From: Methylotenera sp.
GTDB taxonomy: Bacteria; Pseudomonadota; Gammaproteobacteria; Burkholderiales; Methylophilaceae
NCBI RefSeq assembly: GCF_029945705.1
Contig: NZ_JAQSDC010000060.1
Coordinates: 1-64,000 of the forward strand
Direction: 5' to 3'
Length of the DNA stretch: 64,000 nt
Numbering within the stretch: the stretch's first letter is position 1; each line of letters starts with the position of its first letter. The notes below the pieces were generated by a model, which saw nothing but the letters and a program-made list of their open reading frames with translations, made no database searches and was not told the DNA's origin. The translations under genes were made by a program, and so were the position numbers. Shown piece by piece: positions 55,123 to 64,000 of this stretch.

Positions 55123-56628
55123 ATGAGTGAATTACAAATAGCCTTAATCGCCATAGGTGCGCTGATTATTCTAGCAGTGCTTATTATTAATTGGTGGCAG
55201 GAAAAACGATTTCACAATCAAGTGGAAAAGAGCTTTTCACCCTTGCAAAGAGATGCTTTGTTAGATGACAACAATGAAGATGATTTAGACAATACCAATT
55301 TTGAGCCTAGTGCTCATGAACCAAATTTTGATGTGCGCAGTTTAAATGAACCAAAATTTCACACTAATGCATTTGATAACTCTTCAAGCAATACTCTAGA
55401 TAATAGGGCTAATAGCCACTTCTCTATCGATGAAGCCACTACAGTTGGCAAGCCGCAATTACAAACAAACGATGAAGAGTCTGATAGATTTGTAGAGTTA
55501 CCAAATGAAAATGCAGCAGAACTGCTGATGCAAGAAGAAGAGTCAATTGATGATACTTATAGTGAGCTCATCAATTCAAAGTTGGATAGGCTAGTTTCAC
55601 AAGATTATCATCAACAAGCGCAATTAGCAGAGGTTGAGAGTGCTCGAATTAGTGACTCCAAAGCTGTGTTTAACCAAACGTTAACGCATCAAGAACCAAT
55701 CGAAAATCCAGTTGAAAAAAATCAACAAGCAAAAAATCCTTTACCAATAGAAACTTCATTCAGTTTGCCAGAAATGCTACATGGGCAAATGGATTTAACG
55801 GCTTTATTATATTTGTCTACAGATACGCCTGTTAGTACATTAAATCAGGCTTTGACTTCATTATTTGATCACTTTGATAAACCAATTTTTGTGCATGTTT
55901 TAGACGCCAACAAACAATGGCATTTATTAAAAGAAATGCAATCTAATCAAGAAGCTTTGAACAGACTGGTTTCAAAAGTAGCCTGTAGCATGCAGCTTGC
56001 CGACCGCGGTGGAGCCGTGGATCGTAGCACTTTAAATCGCTTTCAATTAGCGGTTGAAACGTTGGGTTTAGATATTAATGGTCATGTAGAGTGGCAAAAT
56101 GCAGGAGATGCTCTCAATACGGCAAATTCTTTAGATTTATTTTGTATAGAAGTAGATAAAACGATTGGTTTTCATCTAGTGCATGGTGATAGTGGTGCAT
56201 TTACTGGCACCAAGTTACGTGGCTTGGCTGAGGCGCAAGGTTTGACACTTGCATCAGATGGCGCATTTAAATACTTTGATCAATCATCTGATGAACTCGC
56301 TAACAAGCAACCTCCATCTTTTGTGATGTTTAATCGTGAAGACCATCCGTTTAGCCCAGAAATGCTCAGGTCATCCGTGGTAAAAGGCATTACTTTTCAA
56401 TTAGATATTCCACATGTTAAACAGTCAGCTGAAACCTTCAACCAGATGGTACAAGTGGCGCGACAAATGGAAATAGGCCTAAACGCAACATTGGTAGATA
56501 GTAACAATAAATTGTTGGGTGATATTCAAGTTGAGAAGATTCGCCAGCAGATTAAGGTGTTGCAAGCCACCATGTTGGTACGTGGTATCGTCCCAGGCTC
56601 AGATAGCGCGCATAGATTATTCTCTTAA
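55123..56628 (+). CDS. zipA: Cell division protein ZipA
   Basis: A 501-residue ZipA. The N-terminal membrane helix (residues 5-25, IALIAIGALIILAVLIINWW) is followed by a long acidic Asn/Asp-rich linker of about 190 residues. The C-terminal FtsZ-binding domain (about 360-495) contains GAFTGTKLRGLAEAQGL and MVQVARQMEIGLNATLVDSN. It tethers FtsZ to the membrane. The linker is longer than in E. coli ZipA (328 residues), as is common in betaproteobacteria. Order smc-zipA-ligA is the usual one. Confidence 0.9.
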   Translation: MSELQIALIAIGALIILAVLIINWWQEKRFHNQVEKSFSPLQRDALLDDNNEDDLDNTNFEPSAHEPNFDVRSLNEPKFHTNAFDNSSSNTLDNRANSHFSIDEATTVGKPQLQTNDEESDRFVELPNENAAELLMQEEESIDDTYSELINSKLDRLVSQDYHQQAQLAEVESARISDSKAVFNQTLTHQEPIENPVEKNQQAKNPLPIETSFSLPEMLHGQMDLTALLYLSTDTPVSTLNQALTSLFDHFDKPIFVHVLDANKQWHLLKEMQSNQEALNRLVSKVACSMQLADRGGAVDRSTLNRFQLAVETLGLDINGHVEWQNAGDALNTANSLDLFCIEVDKTIGFHLVHGDSGAFTGTKLRGLAEAQGLTLASDGAFKYFDQSSDELANKQPPSFVMFNREDHPFSPEMLRSSVVKGITFQLDIPHVKQSAETFNQMVQVARQMEIGLNATLVDSNNKLLGDIQVEKIRQQIKVLQATMLVRGIVPGSDSAHRLFS

Positions 56629-56663
56629 CGCGTTACGTCTTTAATCTTTGTAATTAACTTTAA

Positions 56664-58742
<2,079 letters not shown>

Positions 58743-58750
58743 GGTTTTTA

Positions 58751-59569
58751 ATGAGTTATCACCAATATCTTGAGCAAGTCATCATTATCGCCAAAGCTGC
58801 TGGCGACGCCATCATGCAAGTATATTCAACCGACTTTAATGTTGTGAAAAAAGAGGACAGCTCACCGCTTACTCAGGCTGATTTGGCCGCACACCAAGTG
58901 ATTGTTCAGGCATTAAGCAAACTCACGCCAGATATTGCTATCCTTTCTGAAGAGTCTGATAGCATAGGTTTTGAAACCCGTAGCCAATGGCAACAATACT
59001 GGCTGATAGACCCATTAGATGGCACGCGTGAGTTCGTTAAAAGGAATGGTGAGTTTACAGTTAACATTGCTTTAATCAATCAGCATCAGCCTGTACTTGG
59101 TGTCGTATATGCGCCAGTGACCGGTTTATTGTATTACGCCAGTCATGGTTACGGCGCTTATAAACAACTGAATGTAAACGACTCTAAAAATAGTCCTCAA
59201 AAGATTCATACACGCGACTTAGATCTAAAACGGCCAACTGTGGCTGGTAGTCGCTCTCACTCCAATGAGAAAATGCAGCAATTCATGCGTCACTTAGAAA
59301 GTGCTGCTGGTTCGACACCTGAACTAATCAGCATGGGTAGCTCTCTAAAAATCTGCTTGGTGGCAGAAGGTTTGGCGGACGTCTACCCAAGATTGGGCCC
59401 TACCTCGGAATGGGATACGGCAGCGGCGCATTGTGTATTGCAAGAAGCAGGCGGCGATATAGTGGATATGTCTAATCAGACATTGCTTTACAACACCAAA
59501 GACTCTTTACTGAACCCTAGTTTTTTTGCTAAAAGCGATGAACTTCATGACTGGGCAATCTATTTATAA
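58751..59569 (+). CDS. cysQ: 3'(2'),5'-bisphosphate nucleotidase CysQ
   Basis: A 272-residue inositol-monophosphatase-fold enzyme. Metal motifs are EESD (ILSEESDSIGFE), WLIDPLDGTREFVKRNGEFTVNIA (DPLDGTxxF) and EWDTAAAHCVLQEAGG (WDxAA). It hydrolyses PAP to AMP, supporting sulfur assimilation. The length is usual. It lies 8 bases after ligA, so it may share its transcript. Confidence 0.92.
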   Translation: MSYHQYLEQVIIIAKAAGDAIMQVYSTDFNVVKKEDSSPLTQADLAAHQVIVQALSKLTPDIAILSEESDSIGFETRSQWQQYWLIDPLDGTREFVKRNGEFTVNIALINQHQPVLGVVYAPVTGLLYYASHGYGAYKQLNVNDSKNSPQKIHTRDLDLKRPTVAGSRSHSNEKMQQFMRHLESAAGSTPELISMGSSLKICLVAEGLADVYPRLGPTSEWDTAAAHCVLQEAGGDIVDMSNQTLLYNTKDSLLNPSFFAKSDELHDWAIYL

Positions 59570-59621
59570 CTGATGTGAAGCTGCTTGATAAAATCTGTAT
59601 TAATAAGAAAGATAGACAAAA

Positions 59622-60524
59622 ATGAAATTACAAATTACTTTAAGTTCAATTTTTATCATATTGTTTTTAAATAATGTTTATGCGGCTAGTCCTGAAGCTA
59701 TAGCGTGTAAAACAGCCTTAGATAAAGGGGATGCTGTAGTAGCATTGAAGCAAGCCGAGAAAGCGTTAATCAACAATAATAAAGAGACCGAGGCCTATAT
59801 TTGCCAAGGGCGCGCCTTGATGGTAACAACTAAATTTGACTCAGCATTATCGTCTTTTAAACAAGCGAATACCCTATCAACTGATGCCTTTGATAAAACC
59901 ATTGCGACCTTGCTGATGGGCCGTAGTTATCATGCGCTAAAGCAAGATGATTTAGCGATAACGAGTTTTCAGCAAATGCTAGAAAATGCGAAAGCCGCCA
60001 ATAATCAGGCATTTGAACGCGTGGCGCACAATGAATTGGGAGATGTTTATTTTGAAAGTAAGCAGTATGCTCAAGCTCTACCTGAGTATATGGCAGCAAC
60101 CAAACTTGCCGCAAATGACAATGAGCGCGGAGAAAGTTACGAAAAAGTAGCATCAACACATCATAAATTGAATCAAAATGATTTGGCTGTTGAATACCAA
60201 CTCAAAGCCTATTTAATGCATGACACCGCTGGAACTTTAGACCAATACGCCCACTCTAGCGTTGAGCTAGGTCGATATTATGTAGTTACCAAAAACTACC
60301 CCAGCGCTGAAAATATATTGAATAAAATCATTAAATTCGCGAAAGAACAAGGTGGGGCGTACTATGAAGCACAAGGCAGCTATGTATTAGCGCAAGTTAA
60401 GGCTGCTAAAGGTGATATTGCAACAGCTAAAAGGTTGGTTGAGAACGCAAAATATATTGCTAAAAACACTAACGACAAAGCACTGGATGCGGAGATTGAT
60501 CAAGAAACTGCTGGTTTGTTTTAA
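59622..60524 (+). CDS. TPR-repeat periplasmic protein
   Basis: A 300-residue protein with a signal peptide (residues 1-21, ending NNVYAA) and six to eight tetratricopeptide-like helical pairs. Typical units are DSALSSFKQANTLSTD, DLAITSFQQMLENAKA and QYAQALPEYMAATKLA. It has no catalytic domain and probably acts as a periplasmic scaffold. It stands between cysQ and msrP with no clear operon link. Confidence 0.75.
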   Translation: MKLQITLSSIFIILFLNNVYAASPEAIACKTALDKGDAVVALKQAEKALINNNKETEAYICQGRALMVTTKFDSALSSFKQANTLSTDAFDKTIATLLMGRSYHALKQDDLAITSFQQMLENAKAANNQAFERVAHNELGDVYFESKQYAQALPEYMAATKLAANDNERGESYEKVASTHHKLNQNDLAVEYQLKAYLMHDTAGTLDQYAHSSVELGRYYVVTKNYPSAENILNKIIKFAKEQGGAYYEAQGSYVLAQVKAAKGDIATAKRLVENAKYIAKNTNDKALDAEIDQETAGLF

Positions 60525-60644
60525 TTGTAAGTTTTGAAGTGAAATCAGTTAAATAATTTGTAAGGAAATCTATTTAGGGGCGACTAATAGGCAACAGTAA
60601 CATCTCATCAATCTTTTTAATTACACCTTTAATTGAGAGCCGCC

Positions 60645-61691
60645 ATGATTATTCAAAGAAAATCTGACATTACTCCATCTGAAATCACGCCTAAATCAGT
60701 ATTTGATAATCGTCGTGAATTCATACAAAAAGCGGGCTTTGGTTTAATTGCTGGTGCTGCAGTAGGCTTATTAAGCAATCCTATTAAAGCCGCAACAGTA
60801 AGCTCAGGAACCACAGAAGGTGCAGGTAGGTTAATAGGGCGTGCCAACGCCCCAGCTATTATTAAACCGTCATCTTTTGGATCTCGTCAAAAAATCTCTG
60901 GTTACACCAAAACCGCCTATGGCGAAGGTGAAAAGCTCACCGCTTATGAAGATGTCACAACTTATAATAACTATTACGAATTTGGTACAGATAAAAACGA
61001 GCCTGCAATTAATTCAAAATTATTCAAACCCTATCCTTGGACAGTGAGCATTGAAGGCGAAGTTAAAAAAAATAAAACAATAAGCATTGAAGATATTTAC
61101 AAGCTAGCACCATTAGAAGAGCGCATCTACCGCATGCGTTGTGTAGAAGGTTGGTCTATGGTGATTCCATGGATAGGCTTACCTTTAGCACAATTAATTA
61201 AGTGGGCAGAACCAAACTCCAATGCAAAATACGTAGAATTTATCTCTTTAGCAGATAGGCAGCAAATGCCTGGCCAGAATCTGCAAGTACTTGATTGGCC
61301 TTATGTAGAAGGCTTACGCATGGATGAAGCGATGAATCCACTTACCATTATGGCAGTCGGCCTATATGGTGAACAATTACCCAATCAAAATGGCGCACCA
61401 ATGCGCTTAGTCACCCCATGGAAATATGGCTTTAAGGGCGCTAAAGCGATTGTTAAGATTCGTTTCGTTGAAAAAATGCCAGTATCAAGCTGGATGAAAG
61501 CAGGGCCAAATGAGTATGGTTTTTATGCCAATGTGAACCCGAATGTTGAGCATCCACGCTGGACGCAGTCCTCTGAAAAACGGATTGGCGGCGGCTTGTT
61601 TGCTGGACGCATTAAAACACAGATGTTTAATGGATATACGGAGCAAGTAGGGCAGATGTACGCGGGTATGGATTTACGTAAATACTTTTAA
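60645..61691 (+). CDS. msrP: Periplasmic methionine sulfoxide reductase MsrP
   Basis: A 348-residue molybdopterin enzyme of the YedY type. The Tat signal contains NRREFIQKAGF followed by a hydrophobic stretch (about residues 30-50). The Mo-binding Cys is in RMRCVEGWSMVIPW, and the C-terminal WKYGFKGAKAIVKIRF motif is typical. It repairs oxidised methionine in periplasmic proteins with electrons from MsrQ, encoded next. ATG at 60645 is preferred to a TTG at 60633. Confidence 0.93.
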   Translation: MIIQRKSDITPSEITPKSVFDNRREFIQKAGFGLIAGAAVGLLSNPIKAATVSSGTTEGAGRLIGRANAPAIIKPSSFGSRQKISGYTKTAYGEGEKLTAYEDVTTYNNYYEFGTDKNEPAINSKLFKPYPWTVSIEGEVKKNKTISIEDIYKLAPLEERIYRMRCVEGWSMVIPWIGLPLAQLIKWAEPNSNAKYVEFISLADRQQMPGQNLQVLDWPYVEGLRMDEAMNPLTIMAVGLYGEQLPNQNGAPMRLVTPWKYGFKGAKAIVKIRFVEKMPVSSWMKAGPNEYGFYANVNPNVEHPRWTQSSEKRIGGGLFAGRIKTQMFNGYTEQVGQMYAGMDLRKYF

Positions 61692-61701
61692 GGTAAACAT
61701 C

Positions 61702-62349
61702 ATGCTAGCTTTTCTAAAAAACAACCCTACTAAAAAACAAATAACATGGATTAAGATTTTTGTATTTGTCGTATGTCTTATTCCATTAGTGCGTTTAGTT
61801 TGGCTCGGTATTGCGGATAATTTAAGCGCTAATCCAATCGAGTTTATCGAGCGCTCAACTGGTTTTTGGGCGCTATTTATTTTGTTGGCGACGCTTACAT
61901 TAACACCAGTTCGCCTGCTCACAGGACGTGCGTGGCAAATACAAATGCGGCGCATGTTAGGTTTGTTTATGTTTTTTTATGTGTGCTTACATATAGTTAC
62001 TTATGTATGGCTGGACTTTGCATTCGACTGGTTAGACATAACGAAAGACATTTCCAAGCATCCTCGCATTCTCGTTGGCTTTGCAGCATTCATTTTAAGT
62101 GTGCCATTAGCCTTAACATCTACTAATAACATGATGAAACGCTTACGTGAGCGCTGGAAACAACTGCATCAATTGGTCTATTTAATAGCAATCTTAGCGA
62201 TAGTACATTTCTGGTGGCTAGTTAAGAAAGATATTCGAGAACCACTTCTATATGCTTGTATATTAATGATTTTATTTGGAATTAGAATCTATTATAAATA
62301 TATAAAAGCTGCCAAAGTAAACAGCAAGGTTCAAATAAATAGCCTTTAG
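61702..62349 (+). CDS. msrQ: Heme membrane protein MsrQ
   Basis: A 215-residue membrane protein with about six helices and heme-binding His residues in LHIVTYVWLDFAF and WKQLHQLVYLIAILAIVHFWW, as in YedZ. It passes quinone electrons to MsrP. It starts 10 bases after the msrP stop, giving a two-gene operon. The early helix FWALFILLATLTLTPVRLL matches the family. The length is normal. Confidence 0.93.
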   Translation: MLAFLKNNPTKKQITWIKIFVFVVCLIPLVRLVWLGIADNLSANPIEFIERSTGFWALFILLATLTLTPVRLLTGRAWQIQMRRMLGLFMFFYVCLHIVTYVWLDFAFDWLDITKDISKHPRILVGFAAFILSVPLALTSTNNMMKRLRERWKQLHQLVYLIAILAIVHFWWLVKKDIREPLLYACILMILFGIRIYYKYIKAAKVNSKVQINSL

Positions 62350-62428
62350 TTTTAATTTTTTGTAAGTCATTTTGGTTTACCACGACTAATGTTTGTAGAA
62401 ACAAATAAACATTAAAAAGGGACTTAAA

Positions 62429-62947
62429 ATGACTACAACAAACTTAATCACCAGCGGTTTAAATCTATTTAAAGCTTGTATCAACCAACTAAATAGCCTA
62501 TCAGAAAGTGTACCCCAATTATTTTTAAGATTGTTATTGGCTTGGGAGTTTGGCGAATCAGGCTTTGAAAAACTACATGGTACAAATTGGTTTGCAGACT
62601 TAACTTTTCCATTCCCATTCAATCTTTTACCGCCAGATATAAGTTGGGGAATATCAACGTTTTTCGAGATCACAGGCGCGTTTGCATTAGCATTTGGCTT
62701 TGCTACTAGATTTTTCTCCATCTCATTGATGATACTCACTATGGTTGCAATCTCAGCTGTGCATTGGCCTGAACATGTCAATAGCTTAAGCGAGCTACTT
62801 AAAGGTTATAGAATTGTTGACGAAGATGGTGATGGTTTTGGTAACTACAAATTACCGCTCATTTATCTAGTCATGTTTTTGCCTTTACTATTTGGCGGCG
62901 CAGGTAAATTGAGTGTAGATCATCTAATTAAGAATAAATTTAATTAG
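62429..62947 (+). CDS. DoxX family membrane protein
   Basis: A 172-residue protein with four hydrophobic helices and the DoxX pattern LFLRLLLAWEFGESGFEKLHG, then GISTFFEITGAFALAFGFATRFFSISLMILTMVA. Members occur in thiol or quinone redox systems, without a certain function. It lies downstream of msrQ, after an 80-base gap. An AAAGGG ribosome site precedes the ATG. The long palindrome after it probably terminates transcription. Confidence 0.85.
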   Translation: MTTTNLITSGLNLFKACINQLNSLSESVPQLFLRLLLAWEFGESGFEKLHGTNWFADLTFPFPFNLLPPDISWGISTFFEITGAFALAFGFATRFFSISLMILTMVAISAVHWPEHVNSLSELLKGYRIVDEDGDGFGNYKLPLIYLVMFLPLLFGGAGKLSVDHLIKNKFN

Positions 62948-62958
62948 ATGTGAGAGGT

Positions 62959-62982
62959 CAGTCACTACAGCTGTAGTGACTG
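62959..62982. terminator. 24-bp perfect palindrome after the DoxX gene
   Basis: CAGTCACTACAG (62959-62970) and CTGTAGTGACTG (62971-62982) form a perfect 24-bp palindrome followed by ATATTTATG. The T-run is weak. It lies at the chromosome-prophage boundary, next to the dif-like site, so it may be part of either. Confidence 0.5.
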
Positions 62983-62986
62983 ATAT

Positions 62987-63022
62987 TTATGTAAAATATG
63001 TATATTGTATAATTTTACATAA
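62987..63022. repeat. Inverted XerD-type arms
   Basis: TTATGTAAAAT (62987-62997) is the exact inverted complement of ATTTTACATAA (63012-63022), separated by 14 bases. The second is the XerD arm of the dif-like site. Filamentous phages that use XerCD often carry two inverted dif-like sites that pair in single-stranded DNA, so this could be a phage attachment hairpin. Inference only. Confidence 0.5.
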
Positions 63023-63039
63023 TATACATTATACGAAGT
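63012..63039 (-). other. dif-like XerCD recombination site
   Basis: On the minus strand the 28-bp sequence has XerC arm ACTTCGTATAA, central TGTATA and XerD arm TTATGTAAAAT. The centre and the XerD arm match E. coli dif (TGTATA, TTATGTTAAAT) except one base. It could be the chromosomal dif at the replication terminus, or an attachment site created by integration of the filamentous prophage whose genes begin to the right. Confidence 0.75.
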
Positions 63040-63079
63040 CGTAAAAGGCTTTTTAAGAAGGTTAATAAGACAGTTAAAA

Positions 63080-63200
63080 CGACAAAAATGTCGCTTACTT
63101 TACGTGTAACTGGACACGTAAAGTCACTGAGAGCTAGCGTAGACATTGGTTAACAATTAAAAATTAGTGTGATTGTTTTTTATTTATCGGGCGCTGCGCG
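63080..63200. other. Hairpin-rich intergenic region of the prophage
   Basis: CGAC/GTCG (63080-63093) and ACTTTACGTGT/ACACGTAAAGT (63097-63107 and 63114-63124, perfect 11-bp stem with a 6-base loop) form two hairpins in a noncoding stretch upstream of the first prophage gene. Filamentous phages keep replication origins and packaging hairpins in such regions. No function can be assigned from sequence alone. Confidence 0.45.
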
Positions 63201-63308
63201 CTCCTAAAAATAAAACCCTCTCACACTTTTTTTGAGTAGTAGCAGGAAAAATTTTCCGCAGGTTGTATTTGTGATTAAACGCAATTTTACAACCTTAGGA
63301 GATTTAAC

Positions 63309-63596
63309 ATGCGTTACAAAAAAAATGAGGCACCCGACTCTGAAAAAGTCGCCTTGACCATGACTATGGGACAAGTCCGATTTCTAAACAGAATGGTTGG
63401 AATGGCTTTGCATGACATTGAAGAATTCGGGGAAGATGAATTCAATAAAGCCAAACCGCTACAGAAGCTCACAGACCTGTTTTCTGCAATAGTTGATATA
63501 GAGATGACAGAAGCTGAACAATTAGACCATACGCAAGCTTGGGTGAAGTCTTACACAAAAGCTGAATATGAGCGTGTTCATGGGGTGAAATTATGA
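63309..63596 (+). CDS. Small putative prophage protein
   Basis: A 95-residue acidic, largely helical protein (RFLNRMVGMALHDIEEFGEDE, then KLTDLFSAIVDIEMTEAEQ), family not certain. TTAGGAGATTTAAC precedes the ATG. Its stop overlaps the next gene (ATGA), and the two following genes look phage-like, so it is assigned to the prophage by context. Confidence 0.6.
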   Translation: MRYKKNEAPDSEKVALTMTMGQVRFLNRMVGMALHDIEEFGEDEFNKAKPLQKLTDLFSAIVDIEMTEAEQLDHTQAWVKSYTKAEYERVHGVKL

Positions 63597-63847
63597 TTAA
63601 GCCCTATTTCGACGGCATTTCAAAAAACGGGTTACCTCTAAGACAATTCGCTGAACAACTGGGCTTGCCTATAGGCTATGCACAGAAACTTTGCCGTGAA
63701 GGTAAGGTTTTTGGCGCTCGTAAGCACCCTCTCACAAAATCATGGTGGATTTACTCACCTGCAAGACTGCTATGCGAACCAAGAAGACTAAGCGCAGGTG
63801 GAACGACCCAGAGATATTCTATGTCGCCCGCCGTCGTGCTGGTTTAG
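63593..63847 (+). CDS. Small helix-turn-helix prophage protein
   Basis: An 84-residue protein. LRQFAEQLGLPIGYAQKLCREGKVFGARK is a MerR/excisionase-like helix-turn-helix in which a DNA-binding helix is followed by a wing (WWIYSPARLL). It overlaps the previous gene by four bases and the next by 76 in another frame, which is common in compact phage genomes. Its C-terminal tail is therefore less certain. Possible regulator or excisionase-like factor. Confidence 0.6.
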   Translation: MIKPYFDGISKNGLPLRQFAEQLGLPIGYAQKLCREGKVFGARKHPLTKSWWIYSPARLLCEPRRLSAGGTTQRYSMSPAVVLV

Positions 63848-64000
63848 ATGTAGCGCAGGCAGCTCAAATGTTAAACGTCACAGCTAAAACCTTACGCAAC
63901 TGGGAGAATGGATCCAGCAGCATTCCGTATGCAGCTTTCAGGCTGATGCGTTTGTTTGGTGGCCACTCACTAGTGCATAAAGCTTGGGAAGGCTGGAGCC
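63772..64000 (+). CDS. Filamentous-phage-type HTH protein (partial)
   Basis: Begins MRTKKTKRRWNDPEIFYV and continues ARRRAGLDVAQAAQMLNVTAKTLRNWENG, then IPYAAFRLMRLFGG, running off the window. The basic start, XRE-like helix-turn-helix and IPYAAFRL motif resemble DUF3653-type proteins of Xanthomonas, Stenotrophomonas and Ralstonia filamentous phages (family recalled, not searched). It supports an inovirus-like prophage beside the dif-like site. The 3' end is missing. Confidence 0.7.
   Translation, partial: MRTKKTKRRWNDPEIFYVARRRAGLDVAQAAQMLNVTAKTLRNWENGSSSIPYAAFRLMRLFGGHSLVHKAWEGWS

Overview
The window looks like a chromosome segment of a low-GC methylotrophic betaproteobacterium of the Methylophilaceae (Methylotenera/Methylophilus-like). 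This rests on a trimethylamine dehydrogenase and cognate ETF that closely resemble, from memory, those of Methylophilus methylotrophus W3A1, a complete N-methylglutamate pathway, a Fae-like protein, and betaproteobacterial housekeeping order (rpsF-priB-rpsR-rplI-dnaB-radA; smc-zipA-ligA). No database search was possible. Family assignments come from motifs, lengths and gene order.

Layout. 1-0.4 kb: remnant of a type I secretion ABC transporter carrying a dispersed palindromic repeat. 0.6-5.5 kb: housekeeping genes. 5.6-8.7 kb (minus): hpnC-hpnD-hpnE squalene synthesis. 8.9-12.0 kb: cupin, GNAT, an XRE-cupin regulator, a Fae-like protein and an N-formylglutamate deformylase. 12.3-21.9 kb: mgdABCD, gmaS and mgsABC, which oxidise methylamine through gamma-glutamylmethylamide and N-methylglutamate. 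22.2-25.6 kb: three small membrane proteins, an APC permease and two further membrane proteins. 25.9-27.9 kb: folE2 and ribB. 28.0-29.9 kb (minus): truncated globin, DMT transporter and two small proteins. 30.3-39.8 kb: APC permease, trimethylamine dehydrogenase, a membrane Fe-S electron-transfer protein, an LRV-repeat protein and etfBA. 40.1-43.8 kb: dmmDABC dimethylamine monooxygenase operon. 43.9-47.9 kb: PAS sensor and a NarX/NarL-type two-component pair. 48-63 kb: mtiP, def, tRNA-Ser, tRNA-Glu, tRNA-Ala, queF, smc, zipA, ligA, cysQ, a TPR protein, msrPQ and a DoxX protein. 63.0 kb: a dif-like XerCD site followed by the start of a putative filamentous-phage prophage that runs off the window.

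Together, 12-44 kb encodes a full route trimethylamine -> dimethylamine -> methylamine -> ammonium, releasing one C1 unit at each step, with electron carriers and candidate transporters. FolE2 and RibB could supply pterin and flavin precursors.

The most interesting signal is regulatory. Several amine promoters carry NarL-type heptamers, two or three of them in good 7-2-7 inverted arrangements (upstream of dmm, of the permease before tmd, and of mgd). The NarL-like regulator at 47.2 kb keeps the NarL recognition-helix sequence, but its partner kinase lacks the recognisable nitrate P-box. This suggests a NarL-type system rewired to control methylated-amine catabolism. A second, separate repeat family (AAAGTTTCAT, repeated every 20 bp) lies upstream of mgdA and, once, upstream of the Fae-like gene, next to the XRE-cupin regulator.
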